A DNA stretch of 64,000 nucleotides from positions 310,001-374,000 of the forward strand of contig CAVWFB010000001.1 of assembly GCA_963754265.1 (NCBI GenBank). Direction: 5' to 3'. This DNA is from AC-32 sp963754265 (GTDB taxonomy: Bacteria > Actinomycetota > Thermoleophilia > Gaiellales > Gaiellaceae). Below the pieces are notes generated by a model. The model saw only the letters and a list, made by a program, of their open reading frames with translations. It did not search any database and was not told the DNA's origin. The number at the start of each line of letters is the position of its first letter. Position 1 is the stretch's first letter. This document shows positions 1-7,889 of the stretch, in pieces. A program made the translations under genes and the position numbers.

Positions 1-1579
1 CGAGCGTGAGCGAAGCCTCGGAGCGCCCGCCGGCGGAGCGACAGAGGGACAGCCCGGCCTCGATCTCGAGCCGCGCGCCCGCTCCCGGCGGCAGCGAGCG
101 GACGGAGCACAGTCGGCCGCCGGAGACGAAGAAGGCCTTGTGCCAGTCAGGCTCGAGCGCCGGAGCGACGAGACAGGCCTCGAGGCCGCGGAGCCGCTCC
201 AGCCGGCGAAGACGCTCGACGACGCCCTCGAGCGCCTCGATCCGATCCCGCAACCGGGCAGCCTCCTCGTAGCGGAGGCTCTCGGCCAGATGCGAGAGCC
301 GCTCTCGCAGCCGTGGGAGTGGCCCACCCTCGAGCAGGCCGTCGAGCTCGCTCGCCGTGCTCGCAGCGAGGGCGCGGGCCGCGAGGGAAGCCCGCCGTCG
401 GCTCGTCATCGGCCCTAGCGGGCCCGGCTTCTTGGAGACGACGAAGTCCTCCCCCCGCCGTTGCAGGTAGACGCCCTGCTCCTTCCTGCGACTGCGCGAG
501 TTCGCCGGGGGCTGGAGCTCGCGGATCAGCCGGAGCTCCTCGAGCGCCGCCTCGAGCTCGGAGCCCAGCACGCGCCATTCGATCCGGTCGAGCGCCAGCA
601 GTGCCGCCTCGACCGACGGCCGCTGGCGCTCGCTGCGGAAGTACGAGCGCAGACGGACGCGCAGGTCACGGGCGCGGCCGACGTAGAGCACCTGGTCGTG
701 GCGGTCACGGAAGAAGTAGACGCCGGGCCGAGTGGGCGCACCGCGGGCGAGCGAGCGCCTGTCGTAGACCCGGCGCTTGCGCGGGGCCGCGAGCGCCCGG
801 AGGTCGGATAGCCGGCTCGCCCCGAGCTCCTGCGCAAGCCCGATCAGGTGAACCAGCACCTCGGCAGTCGCCTCCGCATCGGGCAGGGCGCGGTGGCAGG
901 GCCTCGTCGCCACGCCGAAGAAGTCGGCGAGCGAGGCGAGACCGACGCGGCGTCGCCGGCCCTCGAGCAGACGACGGGCGAGCGCGGCCGTGCAAAGCGG
1001 CGGCTCCGACAGGCGCCGGCCATGCAGGAGCAGTAGCTGCCGCTCGAGGAAGCGCTGGTCGAAGCGGGCGTTGTGGGCGACCAGGAGGGAATCGCCCGCG
1101 AAGGCGAGGAAGCGGCGGAGGACGCTCGAGGCAGGAGGCGCGCGCCGCAGCTCCTGCTCGCGCAGGCCGGTGAGGCGCGCGACGGGATCCGGGAGCGCGA
1201 TGCCCGGATTGACGAGCGACTGAAAGGAGTCGACGGCCTCGAGCGCCCGGACGCGCACCGCGCCGAACTCGCAGATCCGGTCCTGTGTGGCCGAGAGCCC
1301 GGTCGTCTCGAGGTCGAAGACCACGAGCTCGGCGTCCTCGAGCAGCGGATCCGTGTGTCCTCCGGTCAGGGAGACCGTCGCGCCGGTGCAGAGGAGCCGG
1401 CTGTCTCCCGCGGTGACGTCCTCGAGCAGCGAGCAGGCCAGCCCGTCGGAGATCGAGGACGTGGCGAAGAGCGACCGGGCCGCCTCGACCGCCGTAAGAG
1501 GCCCGCGCTCCTCGAGCGTGTCCACCAGCCGGTCGAGAGCGTCGAGGGCGAGCTGCACCCAACAGATGAAAGCGAACAT
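1..1579 (-). CDS. Exonuclease (DEDDh) / GIY-YIG endonuclease fusion, 3'-partial
   Basis: The reading frame runs from ATG at 1579 to the left edge with no stop, so at least 526 codons are present and the C-terminus is missing. Residues about 85-245 form a DnaQ/epsilon-type 3'-5' exonuclease with the ExoI motif FDLETTGL at 88-95. Near residue 285 a GIY-YIG nuclease domain begins (PGVYFFRD, then LYVGRA), the catalytic fold of UvrC and Cho. A UvrBC-like helical segment (LRYEEAARLRDRIEAL) follows. Such fusions are annotated as DNA polymerase III epsilon/UvrC-like proteins and are expected to act in DNA repair. The start lies inside a LexA box and 25 bp after the stop of dinB, so SOS control is likely; E. 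coli Cho, also GIY-YIG, is SOS-induced. The exact damage substrate cannot be inferred. Confidence 0.85.
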   Translation of the reverse strand, partial: MFAFICWVQLALDALDRLVDTLEERGPLTAVEAARSLFATSSISDGLACSLLEDVTAGDSRLLCTGATVSLTGGHTDPLLEDAELVVFDLETTGLSATQDRICEFGAVRVRALEAVDSFQSLVNPGIALPDPVARLTGLREQELRRAPPASSVLRRFLAFAGDSLLVAHNARFDQRFLERQLLLLHGRRLSEPPLCTAALARRLLEGRRRRVGLASLADFFGVATRPCHRALPDAEATAEVLVHLIGLAQELGASRLSDLRALAAPRKRRVYDRRSLARGAPTRPGVYFFRDRHDQVLYVGRARDLRVRLRSYFRSERQRPSVEAALLALDRIEWRVLGSELEAALEELRLIRELQPPANSRSRRKEQGVYLQRRGEDFVVSKKPGPLGPMTSRRRASLAARALAASTASELDGLLEGGPLPRLRERLSHLAESLRYEEAARLRDRIEALEGVVERLRRLERLRGLEACLVAPALEPDWHKAFFVSGGRLCSVRSLPPGAGARLEIEAGLSLCRSAGGRSEASLTL

Positions 1580-1586
1580 ATGTTCG
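1573..1586. promoter_or_regulatory. LexA (SOS) box overlapping the exonuclease start
   Basis: The perfect palindrome CGAACATATGTTCG matches the Gram-positive/actinobacterial LexA site GAAC-N4-GTTC. The start codon of the exonuclease/GIY-YIG gene (1579-1577, minus strand) is its centre, so bound LexA would cover the transcription and translation start. The same 14 bp recurs at 2789-2802. Confidence 0.85.
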
Positions 1587-1604
1587 TATTTCAAGCCCGG
1601 GCGG

Positions 1605-2795
1605 TTAATCGGGCAGCAGCGGCATCGCCAGCCCACGGCGACGGCCGAGGAGAACAGCCCGGGTGATCGCCGCCGAGCCGAACCGCAGGCGCACCTCGTC
1701 GAGCGCGGCGTCGAGGGCATCGCTGCTGTGCCGATCGAAGGGAAGCGCGAGCTGGATGGAGCGGCCGTCCTCGAGGTTGCCGACCGCGATTCCGACGAGC
1801 GTGATGCCCCGTTGCTCGATCATCGGCATGGCGGTCGCCAGCAGCCCTCGCGCGGTTGCGAGGATCGCCTGGGTGCTCGCTGTCGGATAGGGCAGCGTGT
1901 GCGAGCGGGTTGCCCGCGAGAAGTCGTCGAAGCGCAGGCGAAGCACGACCGTGCGGCCGACCCGTCCCGCGGTTCGCATCCTCCGAGTGACCCGATCGAC
2001 GAGCGCGACGAGCGAGGCGTCGATCTCGGCGAACGCCGTGGGCGAGCGGCCAAGCGCGCGCTGCGACCCGATCGAGCCCCTGCGCCGGCGAGCCAGGACC
2101 GGCCGGGGATCCCGGTTGTGGGCGAGCGCGTAGAGGTGCCGGCCAGACCCGCGGCCGAGCAGCGCCACGAGCTCTGCCTCGCCAAACCGGGCGACCTGGC
2201 CCACGGTGCCGACCCCGAGCTCGTGGAGCCTGGTGGCCGTCTTCGGCCCGACTCCCCAGAGGCGCTCGACCGGCAGCGGGTGCAGGAAGGAGAGCTCGCC
2301 GTCGGGCGGCACCAGGAGCAGACCGTCCGGCTTGGCCACCCCGCTCGCCACCTTCGCGAGGAACTTCGTCCTCGCGATCCCGACCGTGATCGGCAACCCG
2401 ACCCGCTCGCGCACCTCCCGCCGCAGCCGCGCAGCGACCTCGGTCGGCGAGCCCGAGAGCCGCCGCACCCCGCGGACGTCGAGGAACGCCTCGTCGATCG
2501 ACATCCCCTCGACCACGGGGCTCGTGTCGTCGAAGACCTCGTACACGGCCTTGCTCGCCTCGGCGTACGCCGACATGCGCGGCTCGACGACGATCGCGCG
2601 CGGGCACAGGCGCCGGGCCCGCCCAACGCTCATCGCCGTGCGGACACCGTGGGCCTTCGCCTCGTAGCTGGCGGCGAGCACGACCCAGGCGCCGACGATC
2701 ACAGGGCGTCCGCGAAGACGTGGGTCGTCTCGCTGCTCCACCGCGGCGAAGAACGCGTCGAGGTCGGCGTGCAGGATCGTCGCCTCCACGAACAT
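1605..2795 (-). CDS. dinB: DNA polymerase IV (Y-family)
   Basis: This 396-residue protein is a complete Y-family translesion polymerase. The catalytic palm is evident from LHADLDAFFAAVEQ near the N-terminus (first metal-binding Asp) and MSIDEAFLDV near residue 100 (second Asp-Glu pair). A helix-hairpin-helix (WGVGPKTATRLHELG) and the little-finger domain follow. Length is normal for DinB. It copies damaged or misaligned templates and lacks proofreading. ATG 2795 is the first methionine before the conserved start and sits inside a perfect LexA box, so SOS induction is expected. The exonuclease/GIY-YIG gene follows 25 bp downstream with its own identical box. I am sure of the family; the in vivo lesion is unknown. 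Confidence 0.95.
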   Translation of the reverse strand: MFVEATILHADLDAFFAAVEQRDDPRLRGRPVIVGAWVVLAASYEAKAHGVRTAMSVGRARRLCPRAIVVEPRMSAYAEASKAVYEVFDDTSPVVEGMSIDEAFLDVRGVRRLSGSPTEVAARLRREVRERVGLPITVGIARTKFLAKVASGVAKPDGLLLVPPDGELSFLHPLPVERLWGVGPKTATRLHELGVGTVGQVARFGEAELVALLGRGSGRHLYALAHNRDPRPVLARRRRGSIGSQRALGRSPTAFAEIDASLVALVDRVTRRMRTAGRVGRTVVLRLRFDDFSRATRSHTLPYPTASTQAILATARGLLATAMPMIEQRGITLVGIAVGNLEDGRSIQLALPFDRHSSDALDAALDEVRLRFGSAAITRAVLLGRRRGLAMPLLPD

Positions 2796-2802
2796 ATGTT
2801 CG
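2789..2802. promoter_or_regulatory. LexA (SOS) box overlapping the dinB start
   Basis: CGAACATATGTTCG is identical base for base to the site at 1573-1586 and again contains the start codon of the regulated gene (2795-2793, minus strand). Two such sites 1.2 kb apart, each on a DNA-repair start codon, make LexA control very likely. Confidence 0.9.
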
Positions 2803-2829
2803 CATGGGTTCGAGCCTTTGGCAGAGGCG

Positions 2830-2835
2830 TACGCT
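2830..2835 (+). promoter_or_regulatory. -10 hexamer, leaderless start of glutamine synthetase
   Basis: TACGCT lies 7 nt before the ATG at 2843, placing the transcription start at or next to the start codon. No Shine-Dalgarno sequence is present. Confidence 0.5.
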
Positions 2836-2842
2836 TCGCGCG

Positions 2843-4195
2843 ATGCCCGGGCGCGAGGTCACCGACGTGATTCGCAGGACGGACGAGGCGGGCCTCCGTC
2901 TGATCCGCTTCCTCTGGTGTGGAAACGACGGCACCGTGAGGGCCAAGGCTTCCAGCCGAAACGGCCTCGAGGGACGGCTCGAGAGCGGCATCGGGCTCAC
3001 CGTCGGCATGCAGGCAATGAACGGCCTCGACCAGCTCCAGCCCGTGGAAGCGATGGGGCCGGTCGGCGAGGTCCGGCTCGTCCCGGACCCGAGCACCTTC
3101 CGGGTGCTTCCCTACGCCCCGCATACGGGCGCGGTACTGACCGACCACGTCGCCCTCGACGGCGAGCCGGCGCCCGTGTGCCAGCGCTCGTTCCTGAAGC
3201 GGATGGAGGCCCGTCTCGCCGAGCGAGGCCTTGTCCTGCGTGCCGCGTTCGAGAACGAGTTCTCGCTCGCCACCCGGGAGGACGGGCGCTACGTCCCGAT
3301 CGACTCCGGCCTCTGCTTCTCGACGATCGCCACGACGGCCGCGCAGGACTACGCGGACGAGCTGGCGGCCGCGCTCGAGGCCCAGGAAATCGCGCTCGAG
3401 CAGTACTACGCCGAGCTCGGCCACGGTCAGCAGGAGATCTCGACGGGCCACGCGCCCGCGCTGCGGGCGGCGGACGAGCAGCTCCTCGTGCGCGAGACGA
3501 TCCGCGGCGTGGCAGCCAGGCACCGCCTGGTCGCGTCGCTTGCACCGAAGCCGTGGCCGGACAACGCGGGCAACGGGGCCCATGTCCACTTCTCGCTGTG
3601 GGCTGGCGAGCGCAACCGCTTCCACGACGGCTCGGCGCCGGACCTCCTCTCGGCGGACGCGCGCTCGTTCATCGCCGGCGTCCTCGAGCACCTTCCCGGG
3701 CTCTGCGGGCTCGCCGCACCGAGCTTCAACTCGTACCACCGGCTCGTGCCGCAGTACTGGGCCGGCGCCTTCGTCTGCTGGGGACACGACAACCGGGAAG
3801 CGCCGGTGCGCATCGCGTCGGTGTTCAGGGGGTCGGAGGAGGCCTCGACGAACGCCGAGCTGAAGGCGTGTGACGCGAGCTGCAACCCATACCTCGCCGT
3901 GGGCGGCCTGATCGCCGCCGGTCTCGACGGGCTCGAGCGCGGGCTCGAGCCGCCCGAGCCGGTCGAGGTCGACCCGGCAACGATCGACGAGGACGAGCGC
4001 GAGCGCCGCGGGATCGTCCGCCTGCCGGAGACGCAGGAGGAGGCGCTGGACGCACTCGCCGCGGACCAGCTCCTGCTCGGTGCGCTGGGACCCGTGCTCG
4101 CCGAGTCGTATCTTGCCGTCCGTCGTTCCGAGTGGACGGCTTACTCCGAGGGAGACGAGACATTCGAGCAGCAGGGCCACTTCGAGAAGTACTGA
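2843..4195 (+). CDS. Glutamine synthetase family protein (FluG C-terminal type)
   Basis: The 450-residue protein has the glutamine synthetase fold: an N-terminal beta-grasp domain, GHGQQEIS, the ATP/metal strand NAGNGAHVHFSLW, and SFNSYHRLVPQYWAG. It ligates ammonia or an amine to the gamma-carboxyl of glutamate using ATP. I do not see the adenylylation motif of the housekeeping GlnA, and the next gene is a FluG-type amidohydrolase, so a role in amine or aromatic amide metabolism (gamma-glutamylamide synthesis) is more likely than bulk nitrogen assimilation. ATG 2843 is chosen because a -10-like TACGCT lies 7 nt upstream and the conserved part begins directly after it. The stop shares bases with the proposed CTG start of the next gene. 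Substrate unknown. Confidence 0.88.
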   Translation: MPGREVTDVIRRTDEAGLRLIRFLWCGNDGTVRAKASSRNGLEGRLESGIGLTVGMQAMNGLDQLQPVEAMGPVGEVRLVPDPSTFRVLPYAPHTGAVLTDHVALDGEPAPVCQRSFLKRMEARLAERGLVLRAAFENEFSLATREDGRYVPIDSGLCFSTIATTAAQDYADELAAALEAQEIALEQYYAELGHGQQEISTGHAPALRAADEQLLVRETIRGVAARHRLVASLAPKPWPDNAGNGAHVHFSLWAGERNRFHDGSAPDLLSADARSFIAGVLEHLPGLCGLAAPSFNSYHRLVPQYWAGAFVCWGHDNREAPVRIASVFRGSEEASTNAELKACDASCNPYLAVGGLIAAGLDGLERGLEPPEPVEVDPATIDEDERERRGIVRLPETQEEALDALAADQLLLGALGPVLAESYLAVRRSEWTAYSEGDETFEQQGHFEKY

Positions 4196-5196
4196 GCGCG
4201 ATTCCGCTCGTCGACCAGCACGCGCACGGGATCCTGCGCGCCCACCCGGCGAGCATCGACGAGTTCCGCGGGCTTTTCTCCGAGAGCCCCGACCCGCGCC
4301 AGTGGCCCCATGTCGCGACCGGCCTCACGTACCGGCGCGCGATCGTGGTGCTCGCGGGCCACCTCGAATGCGAGCCCACGGAGCACGACGTGTTCGAACG
4401 CCGTCTCGCGACCGACCCGGCCGAGTACGCCTCCTCGCTGCTCCGGGCGACGGGCACCGAATGGCTGCTCGTCGACGACGGCTATCCGCCGCCGGGCACC
4501 GGCACGAGCTGGGACGAGCTCGGCGAGCTCGCCGGATGCGAGGCGAGGCCGATCATGCGGATCGAACGCGTCGTCGAGGAGGACGGCGAGGAGGCGGTCG
4601 CCGGCGAGGTCTCGACCGCGCGGGAGCGAGGCTTCGTCGCGCTCAAGACGATCGCGGCCTACCGCGGCGGCCTCGACCTCGACGTTGCGCCGACGGGCGT
4701 GAGCGGGCCGCTGCTCGCGGCGCTCGAGGCCAACGAGGCGACCGGCGATCCCTTGCCTGTGCAGGTCCACTGCGGCTTCGGCGACTCCGATCTCCACCTG
4801 CCCCGCGCGGATCCCGGCTGGCTCAAGCCCCTGCTGGAGCAGTTCCACGACACGCCGTTCGTGCTCCTCCATTGCTACCCGTTCGTCCGCGAGGCCGGCT
4901 GGCTGGCGCACGTCTACGGTCACGTCTGGTTCGATCTCTCGCTGACGATCCCGCATGTGTCGCGGCCCGCCGAGGCGGTGCGCGAGGCCCTCGAGCTGGC
5001 CCCGGTCTCGAAGCTGCTCTACGCCTCGGACGCGGCGCGAACGCCCGAGCTGTACCTGCTGGGCGCAACGTGGTGGCGAGACGCGCTCGCAGAAGTGCTG
5101 ACCGACGCGCTCCCCCGCGCGGGGGACGCCGAGGAGGCGGGCCGGATGATCCTGCGCGACAACGCGCTCGAGCTCTACAGGCCCGACCGGCCCTAG
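4192..5196 (+). CDS. Amidohydrolase, FluG N-terminal type
   Basis: The protein (about 334 residues) is a metal-dependent TIM-barrel hydrolase: the metal motif HxH is in PLVDQHAHG near the N-terminus, further ligands are likely in QVHCGFG and LLHCYPF, and a late Asp is in YASDAART. In fungal FluG and many bacteria this domain is fused or adjacent to a glutamine synthetase, as here, suggesting it cleaves the amide that its partner makes. The conserved sequence starts at SAIPLVDQ, right at the glutamine synthetase stop; the only nearby codon is CTG 4192, overlapping as CTGA. GTG 4132 is the alternative, adding 20 unconserved residues inside the upstream gene. It shares its stop (CTAG) with the convergent gene. 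Confidence 0.82.
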   Translation: MSAIPLVDQHAHGILRAHPASIDEFRGLFSESPDPRQWPHVATGLTYRRAIVVLAGHLECEPTEHDVFERRLATDPAEYASSLLRATGTEWLLVDDGYPPPGTGTSWDELGELAGCEARPIMRIERVVEEDGEEAVAGEVSTARERGFVALKTIAAYRGGLDLDVAPTGVSGPLLAALEANEATGDPLPVQVHCGFGDSDLHLPRADPGWLKPLLEQFHDTPFVLLHCYPFVREAGWLAHVYGHVWFDLSLTIPHVSRPAEAVREALELAPVSKLLYASDAARTPELYLLGATWWRDALAEVLTDALPRAGDAEEAGRMILRDNALELYRPDRP

Positions 5197-5648
5197 CCGA
5201 ACAGGTTGCTCAGGCTGATGCCGCCGCGGACGAGCTTGTCGAGCGGCGCTTTCTCGACGAGCTGCCGGACGAACGGCGCCGCGAACCCGGGGATGTCGCC
5301 CCGCCGGTCGGCCTCGTCGACGGCTCGCAGCATCCCCGCACGCAGCGCGACCTCGATCGTGTGGTCGCTCCACCGGCGGCGCACACCGGTCTCCGGCGCG
5401 AGCGAGAGCACGAGCTCCTCACGACTCGTGTGCAGCCGGCAGGCGGCGCCGTCGAGGCCGTCGAGGACGATCCGCTGGACCGTCGCGTCGAGGCCACCGC
5501 CAGCGCGAGGGGCACGCCCGTGGCACGGGTTCGCAATCTTCGGCCCGGGCTCCTCCGCGGCGCCCTTGCCGAACTCGACGGCCACCAGCGCCAGGACGGC
5601 GGCGAGCAGCGCGGCCAGGATCGCGAGGGCGGGAGTCAGCCGAGTCAC
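5193..5648 (-). CDS. Small membrane-anchored hypothetical protein
   Basis: This 151-residue protein begins at GTG 5648 (overlapping the MFS stop as GTGA) with one N-terminal hydrophobic segment (TPALAILAALLAAVLALVAV, residues about 5-24) that can act as a signal anchor. A soluble domain follows (ATVQRIVLDGLDGAACRLHT, then DIPGFAAPFVRQLVEKAPLD). I do not recognise the family. As the last gene of a five-gene minus-strand operon behind an MFS exporter, it may assist that exporter at the membrane, but this is a guess from position. Its stop codon is interlocked with that of the convergent amidohydrolase in the tetranucleotide CTAG. Confidence 0.7.
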   Translation of the reverse strand: MTRLTPALAILAALLAAVLALVAVEFGKGAAEEPGPKIANPCHGRAPRAGGGLDATVQRIVLDGLDGAACRLHTSREELVLSLAPETGVRRRWSDHTIEVALRAGMLRAVDEADRRGDIPGFAAPFVRQLVEKAPLDKLVRGGISLSNLFG

Positions 5649-7000
5649 GAGAGCAGCCTCCGGCGGAAGAGCACCGCGGCGGCGAGGGCGAGCGCGGCGA
5701 AGGCCGCGGAGAGGAGGAAGGCCGGCCGGAAGGCGCGCGTGATCGTCGCCTCGATCGTGCCGACGAGCTTGTCCCGCGTCTCCGCAAGCGCCGAGTCGGT
5801 CCGTGCGCCGTGCTTGTTGAAGGGCTCGCTGAGGTCGGGCGTCTCCCCTTCTCGGGCCTTGGCGAACGCTCCGCGCAGGTCGAGTGCGACGGGCACTTTC
5901 TTGTCGAGCCCGGCGGGCGAGTCGAGGAGGACCGCGGTCGCCTTCAACAGCGCCTTGTCGCCCGTGTTCGGCACCTCGGAGGCGAGCAGCGGGGCGATCG
6001 AGGCCAATGCCAGCACGAGGCCGAGATGGCGTACGCCGACGGTGAAGGTCCCGCTGCGCGCCAGGCCAGCGTGGAGGTCGAGCGCGGCCTGCGAGAGCAG
6101 CGGCACCGCAAGCCCGAGCCCTGCCCCGCAGAGCGCGAGCGCCCAGACGGCGAGCACGGCGTTTGCCGACGGCAGCAAGGCCAGGCCGACCAAGCCACCG
6201 GCGAGCAGGGCGGCACCGCCCCAGACCGCGGCGGCACGCGGCAGCCGCCGCTCCAGCGGCCGGACGGCCAGGGCGGCGGCCGGGAGCGAGCTCACGAGCG
6301 CGGCACCCCCGATCGGCGAGTAGCCCCAGACCGTGATCACGAGCAGGACGGCCAGGAAGAGCGCCCCCACGAGCGCACCGAAGAGGAGCCCGAGGCAGAG
6401 ATTCGCCGGCAGCGAGCGCTGGAGCGACGGGCGCCAACCCTCCTGGACGACCGCGTGGGGATGGGCGCGAACCGTGGCCAGCAGCCCGAGCGCGGCCACA
6501 GGGGCCTGGGCGATGAAGATGGCGCGCCAGTCGAACGCCTGAGTCAGGACGCCTCCGAGTGCGGGCCCGAGCGCCAAGCCGAACGTCCCCGCGAGCGTCC
6601 AGAGGCCCGCGCCCTTGGCCGACGAGCCGGTCAATGCGGCCAGCACCGGCAGCGACCCCGCGAGCAGCAGCGCCGCCCCCACGCCCTGGACGCACCTCGC
6701 TCCGATCAGGAACGAGAGGCTTCCCGCCGACGCGCAGGCGATCGAAGCTCCGAGGAAGACGATCAGGCCGGCACCGAGAACCCGAGCCGCATCCACCCGG
6801 TGGACCAGGAACACGAGGGCGAGCGCCGCCACCGCCACAGCGACGTTGTAGGCGGTGACCACCCAGGCCACGCCTTCGATCGTGGTGTTGAAGCGGCCGT
6901 ACAGCTCCGGCAGCGCCAGCACGACGATCGACGAGTCGGCGAAGGCGATCGCGACCGCCCCGGCGACGAGGGCGACGAGGAGCTTCGAGCCCAGCCTCAG
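5645..7000 (-). CDS. MFS transporter (multidrug exporter-like)
   Basis: The protein has the alternating hydrophobic segments of the major facilitator superfamily. It includes the first-helix motif FADSSIVVLALPEL, motif C-like GTFGLALGPALGGVL, and a long polar loop before the last helix, as in many DHA2-like exporters. The hydrophobic region starts only 7 residues after a CTG at 7000 that overlaps the upstream stop as CTGA, and no ATG, GTG or TTG lies between there and ATG 7153. I therefore prefer CTG 7000 (451 residues); ATG 7153 would add 51 arginine-rich residues antisense-like in composition, entirely inside the upstream gene. Substrate not predictable. Confidence 0.82.
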   Translation of the reverse strand: MRLGSKLLVALVAGAVAIAFADSSIVVLALPELYGRFNTTIEGVAWVVTAYNVAVAVAALALVFLVHRVDAARVLGAGLIVFLGASIACASAGSLSFLIGARCVQGVGAALLLAGSLPVLAALTGSSAKGAGLWTLAGTFGLALGPALGGVLTQAFDWRAIFIAQAPVAALGLLATVRAHPHAVVQEGWRPSLQRSLPANLCLGLLFGALVGALFLAVLLVITVWGYSPIGGAALVSSLPAAALAVRPLERRLPRAAAVWGGAALLAGGLVGLALLPSANAVLAVWALALCGAGLGLAVPLLSQAALDLHAGLARSGTFTVGVRHLGLVLALASIAPLLASEVPNTGDKALLKATAVLLDSPAGLDKKVPVALDLRGAFAKAREGETPDLSEPFNKHGARTDSALAETRDKLVGTIEATITRAFRPAFLLSAAFAALALAAAVLFRRRLLS

Positions 7001-7377
7001 CGACCCCAGCCGTCCGGCGGATCGCGCCGGCCCGGCTCCATGTGCCAGTAGTCCCGCGATTCGGCCACGAGGCCCTCGTCGTCGAACCGGAGCATCGAGC
7101 AACCGGCGATGACCTGCTCCGTGCCGTCGTTCGAGACCAGCGTCGCCCACCACTCGACGGTGGCCCGGTCGCCCTCCTCGACCGGCTCGCCGAAGTGGAC
7201 GTTCTCGGCCCGCGCTTCGGCGTACACGCGCCGCGCGTAGTCGAGCGGGTCCCCGGGCTCGCGGAACGGAGCCGACCGGAACACGCAGTCGCGCCGGTAG
7301 AGCGCCCCCGCCGCGTCCGGCTCGTGAGCCTCCCAGGCCCGTTTGTACGCATCCGCCCAGCGCTTCGCGAAGCTCAT
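6997..7377 (-). CDS. NTF2-like / SnoaL-like protein
   Basis: This 126-residue protein matches the nuclear transport factor 2-like fold: an N-terminal helix (FAKRWADAYKRAWEAHEPDA), then a curved sheet with ATVEWWATL and DEGLVAESRDYWHME near the end. The family includes small cyclases, isomerases and ligand-binding proteins; catalytic identity cannot be told from sequence. ATG 7377 overlaps the stop of the upstream GNAT gene as ATGA, which fixes the start, and its own stop overlaps the MFS start. It is the third gene of a coupled operon. Confidence 0.8.
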   Translation of the reverse strand: MSFAKRWADAYKRAWEAHEPDAAGALYRRDCVFRSAPFREPGDPLDYARRVYAEARAENVHFGEPVEEGDRATVEWWATLVSNDGTEQVIAGCSMLRFDDEGLVAESRDYWHMEPGRRDPPDGWGR

Positions 7378-7889
7378 GGCTCCAGATCTTCCCGCACGAG
7401 CCCGTAGATCACACTGTCCACCCACTCGCCGTGGCGGTCGTAGGCCTTGCGGCGCACGCCTTCGCGCACGAAGCCGGCGCGCTCGGCATGGTGCTGCGCG
7501 CGCTCGTTGAAGCCGTAGATCTCGAGCTGGAGCCGGTGGTAGCCGAGCTCGAAGAGCAGGTGCCGCTGGAAGAGTTGCGCGGCGCGGTCGGCGAGCCTCC
7601 GGCCGCGGAAGTCCGGGTGCACCGCGAGCGAGCCGAGGTTCGCGATCCGGCTGCGGCGGTTGGCGACCTCGAAGCCCATCAGGCCCGCGGGACGGCCGTC
7701 GACCTCGATCACGAAGCGGCCGAACTCCTGGGGATCGGCCAGCGAGCGCTCGATCTCGGCGCCCATCGCCTCGCGGTCACGCGGGCGGATCACGGCCATG
7801 AACGGCTCGACCTCCTCGTGCGTCATCAGCTCGACGAGGAAGTCGAGGTCGCCCGGCTCGGCGCGCCGAAGCCGCACTTCATCGCTCAT
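7374..7889 (-). CDS. GNAT family N-acetyltransferase
   Basis: The 171-residue protein is a complete GNAT domain: VRLRRAEPGDLDFL at the N-terminus, the beta-bulge strand SLAVHPDFRGRRLADRAAQL that binds acetyl-CoA (RGRRLA corresponds to Q/RxxGxG/A), and FNERAQHHAERAGFVREG. The profile is RimJ/RimL-like, which acetylate amino groups of proteins or small molecules. ATG 7889 overlaps the upstream EamA stop as ATGA and its stop overlaps the next ATG likewise, so translation is coupled. Confidence 0.88.
   Translation of the reverse strand: MSDEVRLRRAEPGDLDFLVELMTHEEVEPFMAVIRPRDREAMGAEIERSLADPQEFGRFVIEVDGRPAGLMGFEVANRRSRIANLGSLAVHPDFRGRRLADRAAQLFQRHLLFELGYHRLQLEIYGFNERAQHHAERAGFVREGVRRKAYDRHGEWVDSVIYGLVREDLEP

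Noticed and set aside
1287..2870. Long plus-strand open frames over dinB and the exonuclease gene
   Set aside because: They are antisense shadows of conserved minus-strand proteins, with Arg/Ser-rich composition and no similarity.
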